Source of the DNA: Neelides folsomi
Taxonomy: Eukaryota > Arthropoda > Collembola > Neelipleona > Neelidae
Assembly (NCBI GenBank): GCA_034687125.1
Contig: JAQGBZ010000092.1
Coordinates: forward strand, 1 to 64,000
DNA length: 64,000 nt
Direction: 5' to 3'
A program made the position numbers and the translations under genes. Position 1 is the first letter of the stretch; each line of letters begins with the position of its first letter. Below are positions 12,890-23,900 of the stretch, piece after piece. The notes under the pieces are model-generated. The model searched no databases. It was not told the DNA's origin and saw nothing but the letters and a program-made list of their open reading frames with translations.

Positions 12890-15307
12890 ATATCCATGGA
12901 AAACACTTCCAATGCAGATGCAGTGGAAATTTTAATCCCAAGTAGCCCCAAGGAACCGAAAGAAAAACGAAGGGTTCCGAAAAGTTCCGAGACAGTTTGT
13001 AATCGATTCCTTTATATTTTTAGCCGGGTTCGTGCCATTCAGGCTTTTACTCTCGCCTTCTACAACTCTCCGCCCCCATCATTGATCTCATTACTACGGC
13101 CAAGAGACGACGCAGATCCCTTACGACCCCTCTCAAAAAAACTCTTCCAGGTGTGTGAGTAAAATAACTCCTTCATATTGCATATATTGGTAAGGAAAGG
13201 TTTCCAAGTATAGAACGGTTCCATTTGAACCCAATAATAATCTTACTCCACATCCATATTCAAAATTACTTTTCCATGGAGACTCATGCACATATGATCA
13301 CAATATAAATAATATAATAATAATATAATATATATATATAAATATATAGAGAGAGGCATATACATTTAAATAAATCTCAAAATTAATTTTTTACCATCGA
13401 TGGTCTTCCTCCTTTTCACAATGGCCGGTGGTATGTCAATGGGAGGTGAGTGGGGTGAGTAAACGTTGTTTCCGCCTTCCCCGACTGTCCTCTTCAGGGC
13501 AACATTGACGTTCGTGAGGCGGGTCTTTTCCTCTTCCAGCTGGTAAATATATTCAGCCGTCTGCTGAAGTATCGCCGCCTACAAAAAAATTCCCTTTTTA
13601 ACATCACTCAAATGTCTCGTGCGAGGGGGTGGGAAAAAATGAGCTCAGCTGCCGCTTACGCCTACCACCTGCCTCAACTCACAATCTTCACAACCAAATA
13701 GACCCTCTCATCAAAATAAAAATAAACCCATCGTAATGACTAAAAAATAAGTTAAACTTTATTAAAAAAATGAGTCCAAAAATGAGTTAAAATTTCATTT
13801 AAAAAAATAAGTTGGGTTAAAAAGGAGTAAAAAAATAAATTAAAAAAGTAAGATTTCTTCATGAACAATGATGATTGGGTAATGAGAGGGAAATGAAGAA
13901 ATGAATTGTGATGAATAATTAAGAAGGGTCATATGGATTTGTGATGAATGAATATTGTGAAGGATGGGATCTTGTAAGAGGTCAGGATCCCATGGGAAAG
14001 GCGGGTTCCTAACTTTCTCATGGACAGATGAACATGGAATTGAATAACTTGAGTTGCGCACACCCTTTACAACAACTCCAATTTCTCTATTATTTCTTAT
14101 GGCCCATTGACTCACCTTGGACAGCTTTTCTCCTTCATGTTGGGGGAGGAGAGTTCGGAGCGACTGGAAGCCCGCATTGATGCTCTGCATCCGTCGCCGT
14201 TCATTAGAATTTGCAATCTCCCGCCGGATCCTTTTCTCTTGGTCCATTTGAATCTTTGGAGACGAGGACCGAGAACTTGCACTTCTCCTACAAACAGAGA
14301 GCTTAATGAGTATTTGGGCAAAAGTCCCTCCAGGAACTGAAGCGAGGAGCGTGGAGGGATTCCTTATGTTCCTTTCTTCAACCACATTGTGAGTTTGCCG
14401 CCGTTGTGGGGAAGAAATGGCCCGAGGGCCCTTCTTACATAAGCCATTCTTACTACGCCGTGTCATTGGAGGCCTGTGGTGGAGGCACAGGTGGGTTGTT
14501 TGACAAAGAGGGGATTGAATGAGCGAGCGTGGTTGTGGAGGAATGGAGTCCTTGTGGGAGTGGCAACCTCCACATTCCTCCGCGGGATCAGATGGGAATC
14601 ATCTGCCCGCCCCCGGCTACGCTAAAACTATGCAATTCAAAAAATTAACCCGCAGGGCGGGTCTCATTCAATCCCTCCTTCTTAACTCCCGATTAAATAA
14701 TTATTAACCATACATGTCTGGACGGATGACCATATTTACTCATTTACATAAACACTAATCTGAATGATTCAACTCTCATTTTTAATCAAGTCACATATTT
14801 ACAAGACTCGAATGCGACGTAGAAAGTACAACATTGAATAAATCGAAATCGAAACAAGTCCAATTCCTGAGAACGAAAAACCCAGGTGAGAGAGGGAGGG
14901 AAAAATGAATGGGGGCAATGAATGGGATTTATTATTAATATATTTAAGTGTGGTTACAAAATAAGGCGGGGAATTATTATTTGAGGGCATTTAGTTAAAA
15001 GGACGGAGTAGCGTAGTCGTAGTACAACTGTCGTAGGGTTGAGTTCAATCCCATTCTGCCATGGTGACTCACTCGTGTCGAATATGATCTTAAATAAGTC
15101 AGCTGGAGGGAGGGACGCGGCGCAGAGGCACCAACCAACATGTGATGGCGTGGGGGCGACCGTCTGGCCGGCCTCTGTCTCCGTCTGCCCCTCCAGCCGG
15201 GGTCAAAAGGGGAACACTTACTTGGTGGCGGGCTCTTCTTTGATAGGGAAATCCTTCGTGGCGGGGTCGTGTCGTCTTTTGTCGGATCCGCGGAGGGCCA
15301 GTGCCAT
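11876..15307 (-). CDS. TFAP4: Transcription factor AP-4 (bHLH-leucine zipper)
   Basis: Sequence-specific bHLH-zipper factor binding E-box DNA as a homodimer. Exons in reading order: 15222-15307, 14116-14287, 13395-13578, 12534-12768, 12385-12453, 11876-12254, about 374 aa; phases agree at every junction. The basic-helix 1 segment has RIRREIANSNERRRMQSIN and helix 2 has AAILQQTAEYIYQLEEEKTR; these match vertebrate AP-4 closely. A second zipper-like coiled coil contains LRREMIELRLQLERERR. A third conserved block, NLETIVEAIRHLEG, and the terminal VIVVKHP also match the family. The first exon lies in a GC-rich patch and ends at a strong GTAAGT donor whose phase fits the bHLH exon; it carries IKEE, a SUMO-type motif. 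The ATG at 15307 is the only one in that frame, so the start is less certain than the rest. Confidence 0.93.
12857..12884. repeat. AT dinucleotide microsatellite
   Basis: An uninterrupted run of about 14 AT units lies in the TFAP4 intron between exons 13395-13578 and 12534-12768. Confidence 0.9.
15009..15051 (+). repeat. Possible tRNA-derived SINE head (A and B boxes)
   Basis: TAGCGTAGTCG at 15009-15019 fits the RNA polymerase III A-box consensus TRGYNNARNNG. GTTCAATCC at 15043-15051 fits the B-box GWTCRANNC. Box spacing is about 10 nt shorter than in a tRNA and no cloverleaf forms, so it is not an intact tRNA. It lies in TFAP4 intron 1. Short consensus matches can arise by chance. Confidence 0.3.
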
Positions 15308-15873
15308 TTGCCACGGGATGAAGAGGGCGCGTCGTCGTCTCTCGCCTGTCGAGGCCCGACTGGGTCTAAGGGGGACCAACAGCCGCTTGGCGGGAACCTC
15401 CCAACCCCACTCTGGCTCCTCTGTCCTCCTTGCCCAGGACGAGGCCCGGGAAGGGGCCCAGGACTCGGGGCGGGTCTCGACGACCCCGGAGTTGTGTGTC
15501 AAAGTCAATGACGTCCGGTGTCGGCGGGTGGGGAGAGGAATGCGGGGGATTAGTTTTTGGGGCGTGTGTTGCGCGGGAAGCAGACGGAGCAGTTGGGCCT
15601 AGGATTCCTCCACGGCTTCCTCCCTCGTTCTACGTGAGATTTTCATTCATTGACGTTCCCAATACTCACGAATACTACGAGGAGCATCTGATGGGAAAGA
15701 CAGATGATTCCCCCCACGCTCACACTCAAAAACTCAAATTCCCAGCCCTCAAACCCCATCAACCCAAAGAGCTCAAGACTCAAGTCTTAAGATACTCAAG
15801 AGTCTCAAGAGGTCCTAAAAGAAACGCTCGAACCAACTTCAATCCCGCTAATTAAATAAATTAAGTTGGGACG
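15308..15873. promoter_or_regulatory. Shared divergent promoter region TFAP4/RMND1
   Basis: 566 bp separate the TFAP4 start (minus strand) from the RMND1 start (plus strand). The TFAP4 side is markedly GC-rich within an otherwise AT-rich window, as expected for a broad promoter or 5' UTR. No TATA box is placed with confidence. That the two genes share regulation is inferred from geometry only. Confidence 0.4.
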
Positions 15874-17325
15874 ATGAGTCGGAAGTTGGTCGGCCTCATG
15901 GCGGCCAATTTCATTAAATCCAATTCCAAGAATTTTATTCAATCATCTAGGCTCAATGTCAATCAACCCTTCCTGCGAAATGTCCACGTCCCGCCTAAAA
16001 GACCCGGCTCTGTTGCGAAAATTGAGATGAAGCTGGCACTTGTCAGACCTATTGTTTCCCAACCTTCGACCACCGCCAAAAAGAGGACCAAGCGGAAGGT
16101 GGGGAGCCGGGTCATTATGGACGAATTTGGGGTCAAGGGATATGATTTCCTCCATGAAGAGAACACATTTCCAGTTGTGGCCTACGCCACATGTGACGAG
16201 CTCAGATTAGAGGAATTGGCAATCGGACTCAAAACCCAAGGGCTGTACATTCAAACTTCATGGTCTGAAGGTACACAATTTACATTTTATTGACCAATTG
16301 TCATTTCTTAACAGTTTGATTTGGACGTAGATTTGGACATGGAAGATGTCATCCACGTGACAGCCAAATATTCCATTGGAGACGAACCAAGGGAAATTTA
16401 CTTTTTCAGAGAAGGTGCTGTGGTTTTTTGGAATGTTCCTGATCTTGAAAGACTCAATGTTTTGAAGTAAGAGAATATTTTAATATTAATATTGAAAATA
16501 TTAACTTTAGTATTTATTTCGAAATACCGATAATTTATTTCTTAATTTTATTTCAGATTTATAAAAGATTACGCTGATGAGGAATATCTAGAGAATGACA
16601 TTATACAGGAAAGCGAATACATGTTGTATTCTTACTATGACCAAAGGTTGATAATTGTTGAATGTTTATAAAATATTGTATTTTATAATTATTTAATGAA
16701 AAATAATAAAATGGGTAATAATGTTGTTTGTAGCTTAACCAAACTCATGAGGGGAAAGATTCACTTAAGTCAAAAATCTGACAATGGACTTCTTGAAAAA
16801 TATACTTTTGCAAATGCAATGGCTCTTTCTGTCAAGTTGGGAATTTGGGAATCAGAGCTCGAGAAATTCGTGGATGGAATTGAACATATTACTGAGGTTG
16901 GAATTGATCAACCATTTCATTTTTAGGAAAATTGTTTAGGAAATAATTTAAAAAATTTATTTCACTATTTGTTATTTTAGGAATTGAAGAAAGCAGAAAA
17001 GATCCGAATCACAAGAGCTCAAGTTTTACAAAAGACAGGTGAATTGTTTGCCCTTCGTCATCAACTAAATATGAAATCAGATCTCCTCGACACTCCGGAT
17101 TTTTATTGGGAACGTGAAAGGCTCGAGCGACTTTTTAGTAAAACCTATCATTATCTTTCCATTTCTCGTCGGACCAACGTGATGAACGAAAAGCTGAACC
17201 AATGCTGCGAACTTCTTGAACTCATCTCTTCCCATCTCAATGACGAACATCATGTCAGATTGGAATGGATGATAATTGCACTCATTACAATTGAAGTGGG
17301 ATTCGAAATCCTTCATCTCTTCTAG
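15874..17325 (+). CDS. RMND1: RMND1-like mitochondrial protein (DUF155)
   Basis: Inner-membrane protein supporting mitochondrial translation. Exons 15874-16270, 16331-16466, 16557-16646, 16734-16896, 16981-17325 give about 376 aa, stop TAG at 17323. The N terminus is rich in Arg, Lys, Ser and Asn with almost no acidic residues, as in a mitochondrial presequence. The DUF155 region shows FPVVAYATCDELRLEEL, then EIYFFREGAVVFWNV, the motif FANAMALSVKLGIWE and TGELFALRHQLN followed by DTPDFYWERERLE. The end LEWMIIALITIEVGFEI is the family's single C-terminal membrane segment. Exon 2 must start at 16331: the nearer AG at 16313-16314 would put a stop in frame. Divergently transcribed from TFAP4. Confidence 0.93.
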
Positions 17326-17920
17326 TTCACAAAAGTCTGTTCCCGTCCTGAATTGTGGTTTCTAATTTATGCATTTTTATTGTCATTTGTTACTATAATC
17401 ATAACTTCAATTAATAATAATTAATTCAACTTTTCGCATATTAAAATATTGAAAAAAATGAAGCGATGCGCCACATATTGCATTGTCTCCTTCCATTGGA
17501 TTCTATGGTCGACCATATGAATCCTATATTCTTTCCATATATGCTATATGACGAGGTTGACCTCGAGGTCGCCGATGATGAACCCTGACAGAAGCCGGGA
17601 GGTATGGGAATGGGTGAGTTGGTTGTGGGCGAATGCGCAAGGTGTCAGGGTTTGTTTTGCTTGCTGGCGTTCACCACCCGTCCCGAGTCACCAAATCTCT
17701 CTGTCGAGAGATTCGGCCAAGGCGGGAAGGCTGAGTCAATCAATTTTTTGTCAAAATCATCCCGATTTAATTAACAATTAAACTCTTCCGATGGTTAGGT
17801 CTAAAATGGATTTGATATTGGAATGAGCTAGCCTCCCCAGTGAACTTTGCCCCCCTTTCGACCTTCTTTTAGTTATTCAGTTCACTTATCTTGGTAGGCA
17901 ATTTTTTAATCAGCGGAAGT
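17326..17920. promoter_or_regulatory. RMND1 3' flank and TIA1 upstream region
   Basis: Intergenic DNA between head-to-tail genes. A GC-richer part (about 17540-17740) contains 10-bp inverted repeats AACCCTGACA (17581-17590) and its complement (17643-17652) separated by 52 bp. It lies 270-340 bp upstream of the TIA1 start and may belong to its promoter. No specific factor site is claimed. Confidence 0.3.
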
Positions 17921-20900
17921 ATGAGCGGTTCGGATTTTGAAATTTCGGGCCCTGATGGCCTCGGTTCTCAGGTAAAACGCGGACCGGAAGGACCGGTTAA
18001 TTAAATTCAATTAAAAATGAGCCGGTTCTCATATTTACTAATTTTCCTCTTTTCTCTCTCTTTTTAGGGGATGGGGATCGGTGAAGAAACGCAGCCGAGA
18101 ACACTGTAAGTCAGATTGCCGATTTGCATTTAAATTCAAGTGATCACCCTTTAAAATCTATCCAGGTACGTCGGAAATCTCGATACGCAAATGACTGAGG
18201 AGTTTTTGCTTGTTTTGTTCTCTCAAATTGGTCCAATTAAGGGGTGCAAAATCATTCATGAGGTGAGTTTTTTTTCTAAATCATTTAACTGTTCTTTAAA
18301 TTGTACTTTCAAATAGTAGAGTTGAAACTCTGTTTTTAAATTCTAAATAATTTCTTTATCGGCAGTCGAAATGTCTCTGTTGGCGATTTTAACTAAATTA
18401 TTGCCAGAGAGACTTTGACAGTTCATTTAAATTAGCAACATATGTTGATTCTTCGGTCTTTTGTTGATTCATTCAATGGATCCGAGATTTTACTCACTTT
18501 CATTTTAACTCCCATTCTCATTTAATTTATATTAACTTTCAAACTATAATTATCTACATTCAAATATTCGACATTTTTTTATTTGAAAATACTAAATTCC
18601 TCGGTCCTAGATTTATTTTCCTAACTCCCCTCAGTCTTGTTTACACAGCCCTCCTAAATATTTCCTTCTATACAACTAGGTAAATGTTTATGACGGAAGT
18701 GTAGAAAGGAAATTTATTAACCGAATTATAAATTTCAAATGTAAAAAGGCTGAATTGAATTATTTTATATTATTTGCATGATCTGTTGTTAAATTTATTT
18801 ATTTAGACATGATTTGAATTGAATTTAGATTAATTTTATCATTTCAAATGTTATTTTTACTTGTAGTTACCTAAGTATATTTGGAGAATAATATTTAGTC
18901 TAACTTTTCATGATTATCATTATAATTATTGAATTTGCAATGTTAAAACTCTTCCAAAATCTATTCTTGAATTCTTTCTTAACAATTGTTTTCCATTTAA
19001 AGCTAGTTATAGAATTTCTATTTATCATAAAATATCACTCAATAATTGAGATTTTACAATTAGCACACCAAGTATATTTTTCATCCATTTTTAAATTCCG
19101 ATTGTTGATCAATTAATTTATTTGTTACAATAGCATGGCTTAAAATATTTATTCTCAAAATTAAGCTACACTAGTTATTATTACCTACCTATGTATGATT
19201 CTGACAATAGCATATATGGAATTTTTATAATTTGAATGTTAAATTATACTCATTGTTATATTATTTTGAATATTGTAGTTGTAATTTTTGATGTATTTTG
19301 TGTAATAGTAAAGTTGAATGTCGTTGTTATTTTCTTACATTGTTCTTGGATGCGAGGAGGAAAAATCTTAAATGTTTGTCAGCTAAAATTATATAACTTG
19401 TAATGATTCATTTCATATTGTCGATTCATACGATTTTCTCCAACTTTGACTAATGCTTACATTCATTTGGCCCACAGACATCTGTATATAATATATGGCG
19501 ATTAAATCATTTTATGTAGCCGGACGAATTGTGAACTTGAGTTATATTTAATTAATTATTTACAGTTCATTAGTCCTTTGGTGACTGAGGAATAGGAAGA
19601 TTATTTATTCATTCAATTCTGGAAGTTTGTTCATTGTCCCGTGTTGTAAATCCTATTAGGTCCATCAATTAAAGAGTGGAAAATGTGTCGACGGGAGTTT
19701 CATTGACTTTGGCTAATTAAACCATTTACGAAGTGATGATGAGAATAGAGAGATCTCAATGTGAGAAATAGGAACTGAACACCCGCCAGCAGATTTCGCC
19801 GCGTAAGGGAATTGAGGACTGCGGCAAGCGCCAGCTGAATCATAATACTCATCGACATGGCTCCACATATATATCCAAATGTATCACAATATATCACAAT
19901 ATACACGGAGGAATGTATAGACTCTATAGCGCCCCAATTTCGCGACATGCATGGGGAAGAAGGCAAATGCATTGTGACACCATAGCCATGATATGAGTCA
20001 TCTAAGGGTTCAGGGAGAGGGAATCCCTTTAAACATGTTTTCTTTGACTCGCTCCTCGGGAAATTGCAATTGTGGAGATTGAATTAATAAAATTAAGAAT
20101 TTAAGACCGGAAGTGATGAATTTGAGGAATTTTGATTCACATTTTTCATCCATTTTTGTGAATTGAGCCCAATGGTTGTGATTGGCCGTGGGTGTTATTC
20201 CAAGGGGGGAGAAAGATTTCCTCCGTTTTCCGGTACATTCCGGGACGGTTATTAAAGTTCATTTGAGTATTGGCAATAAAGGTGAATATGATATGAGCGG
20301 GGATTGGAAGGAATTGGGAGAGGTTTAATTCCGACGTTGGTATTCTTCCCCCGTCCTCCACCCGTTTTCACACGTAGGGTAAATGGACTTCTCACTGACT
20401 CTCACTTTCCCAAATGGACGAATTTATTCACAAGTCTCGAAGTGGTAATTTGGAGAAATCTGTCAAAAAATGATCCTGGGGAGAGCGGGATGGTTTCTTC
20501 CCTTTTATTGCCTCCACCCCTTTGCATATCACCCGGGTATATTCTTGGGCATCTTCGGATGGGGAGTGTGGGAGGTTTAAAGGCTCCTGATTGTGAAATA
20601 TTTATAGGCGATCACGTCGATAAAAAAGAGATCCCTTTCAAAACTATTTCTCTACAACTTTTCTTTTAGGAATCTTCCAATTTTTGTTCCCCATCTCCAT
20701 GATGTCCATCGATTGAGGAGACATGTTCTTTTATTTATATCCAATCCCTTTCATCTCCAATCCCCTTTTTACGTCCTGGTCCCAACTGGGAAGTTGGGAA
20801 ATTAAGGAGTCAATTGAGAGGTTGTTTTGGCCACTGGGTCGTGAAATCCCGCCACAGCTCGGCATTTTGACCGCCTCAACTCCCGCGCCTCAATCCAAAT

Positions 20901-23900
20901 GGGGGGGGGGGGGGGAAATGAATGGCAATGAACAAGTCATTAAAATATATATATAATTTAAATTTGAGCCTTTCATCCCTTCAATGGGAATCAGTTCAAC
21001 CTTCCTAAATATTTATCTCAATTCAATGCCCTCAATGGTTTGGTTCTCCTTTTCACAAAACGGCTGGAAGAATTTCCACATTTGTATCAATTTAATACTT
21101 CAATGGCCCAATTTGACCTGCGACTAATTGGTTAACAAATATGAAGCATAAAAAGAATCAACCTTTCTTGATCCTTATATCAACATTGATTGATATTACT
21201 TTTTAATATACTTATAATATAATTATGTAGAAAGCCTATGATAAGTGTGTTATTTGTCTATATTATTGAAACATATGAAATACGTTTTGAACAAAAGAAA
21301 GAGTAGCTGTGGCAGTTTAAAGTCGCGATATTTATAGAAGGAGTCTCGAGCTCTCGAGCTTCGTGTTGATTTGTTGGTGTGGAGGTGGAGTCGAATTTAT
21401 TTTATTAAATAAATTTAATTTAAACTTGGAATTCCTCAATTTAATATCTTTTAAAAAATAATTTCAGCCGAACGGAGATCCTTACGCATTCATCGAATTC
21501 TGGGAACATCACGCAGCAGCAGCTGCATTAGCTGCTATGAATAAAAGGAACTGTTTCGGGAAGGTAAGCGCCATATTAATCCTTTGGGAATACTAATATC
21601 TTGAGACAATTAGGAGCATCGGGCATTGTAATTGAATATTAAGATGAATCATTCTTTTTCAACCTTTGAGCCTTGCAACTTTTAGCATTTGACTTTTAAA
21701 TAAATTTTAGGGTTTTAAGCATTTTTACATTTATAATTAATATGATTTTCCAAATTGAGCAAATGATATGAAATTAATATTTTGGTGATTTTTGGGAATG
21801 TGATTTGTGGGGTTTAATTAAAAAAAGGTTTCAATTGTGTCCATGTGTCGGTCGTGTGGATGTCGTTGGATAGTCGTCGGGTGGAGTGAATTGAGAGCGG
21901 AGGAATGTTGAATGTGCTAGTCTCCGCATTATGCTTTTATCAGGAGTCCCTGAAGTGGGAGATAGAAGGGTCCTATACAGACTATACAATCCCCGGTAGT
22001 TGTTGTATCGCTCTCTGTCTCTCTCCGCTCCTTCAATAAATTTGATGGATTGGGGGAAGAGAGAGCCTTTAATGGCTCAAGGAGCTTCGGCCTATTGAGG
22101 AGAGGTATAATAACAAATTAGACTCCAGAGTTTTTAAAATCCCTTTTAAGCGAAATAATATAAAACAATTGTAGTTGTATCTCGATCGATCCGTTCTATG
22201 AACATGTGCAAGGATTTCTTCTCTCATACACTCAGCGGCGTCTTCCCCCTTAATGTGCTCCAACATGATTTGGAAACCCGGGTTTCTTTTATGCCTTTTG
22301 CCAAATGACCACTCCGATTTCCCAACTACCACCCCCGCTCAAATTAACCCCACCCCAATTAACCCCCAAGTCAAATTACCTCCATGTCAAATTAACCCAA
22401 TGTCAAATTAACCCCATGTCAAATTAACCGCCTCATCTTCCTTCCTCATCATCATGAAGCGATGAAGTCATATGGGATTTTGAGGATTAAAGGCATTTGG
22501 GAATTTGGTTGCAGGTAATTTAGGGATTGGCAACAACAACGGTGTGGAAAGGACGGTGTGGGTTTTTGCTCAACAAGCATTTGTTGCTGAAAATAAAATT
22601 GATCATAGAAGCGAAAGAGGAGATTTGTGGTGGCTTTGCACGCAAGTTCGTATCCCAAAAAAGTTTGTTGGACTCGATTGTGGAAAACTGCACCGCTGCA
22701 TCAAAACTCCAATCGATGGGTCGAGAGGTCTTTAAAATTAGGCATATGATGATGGGGTGGGGAATGTAAGGCAGGAGGGTAATGACCTTTCAGTCAATCC
22801 AAAGACAATCTTTTCATGACAGGTGGTGAGAATTTGGTCTTACTTTGGACAAACTTCCCCAAAGGTGGGCATGGATCACTTAGCGGAATCACCTTCTTTC
22901 AAACTCTTTACAAACTTGGGAAATTGGGGGAAGTTGGTTGCGGATGACCGGCATTTTCTCTCTACAACTTTCCAAAGACTGAAAAAGAACTGTTGCCCAT
23001 TTTGTATTAAAATCTATCTCCTATGACCTGGGTCATTTCTAGGGTCATTCTTTCAATTCTCTATTTTAAAGGAGAAATAATTGGAGATTTGGGGTTATTT
23101 TATGTAGAGTGGTTCAATTTGAACCAAGTTAATTAATTTAATGATTGAGAGCATTGTAAATGGGTTGAGGAATTTGTATGTGTAAATAGGGGGTCTTAAA
23201 GGGATTAGACGATGAGGATTTTGTTAAGGTGGATTTTTGGATGTTTGGAATCATCTCCACTTAAGAGATGAAAGGGGGACGAGTCTGATCAACTATTAAA
23301 ATTATAGCTCTTGGGGCTGGAGGGGAAAAAGATTAAATCCCTCTCATAAGGCGAGTTAATAATGTATGGGGATCCAAATCCAAGTCCTCGAGTTAACTTT
23401 GGTTAATTTAAGATTAAAAGGGGGGATTCGCTCCCATGGATCTCTGAGGGGAAAGGGGAAAAGGTCCTTTGGAGCATGTGCTGTTTATAAATATACGAAG
23501 GCTCGTTTGGGCCAGAGAGAGATTTCCCCTTTAACGTTTTCTCCCTCGCTCCCGAACTTTCTCCTCACCGAGTTGGAATTTTTTTAAATTCTCTCTTCTG
23601 GTCAACTTGACATTCATGGACTTCCATGTGTCAGGGAGTTGTTGGTGAACCTGTCGTGGTCTTCTCCATAACCTCACCATGCTCTTCATACCTTTCACTG
23701 TGCCTAATTTAATGCCGTCTTTTACGAACCTGGGATCAAACGCTAATGCCATGGTCTGTTTTAAGGTCAGCCTTATTAACAATAATTAAATAGGATTGTT
23801 TCATTTCACACTATATCCCTTTATTTGATTGATTGACATTAAAAGTCGAGGTGATTTGATTTTAAATTTATTTTACATCCCTTGGGTTGGATTGATACTA

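Noticed and set aside
13840-14466. Long minus-strand ORF from ATG 14466 running into the bHLH region and beyond to 13840
   Set aside because: Only 14116-14287 is exon. A clean acceptor before 14287 and donor at 14115 with phase-matched neighbours show the rest is intron read-through.
15001-15060. Intact tRNA gene
   Set aside because: A- and B-box motifs are present but spacing is too short and no acceptor stem or cloverleaf forms.
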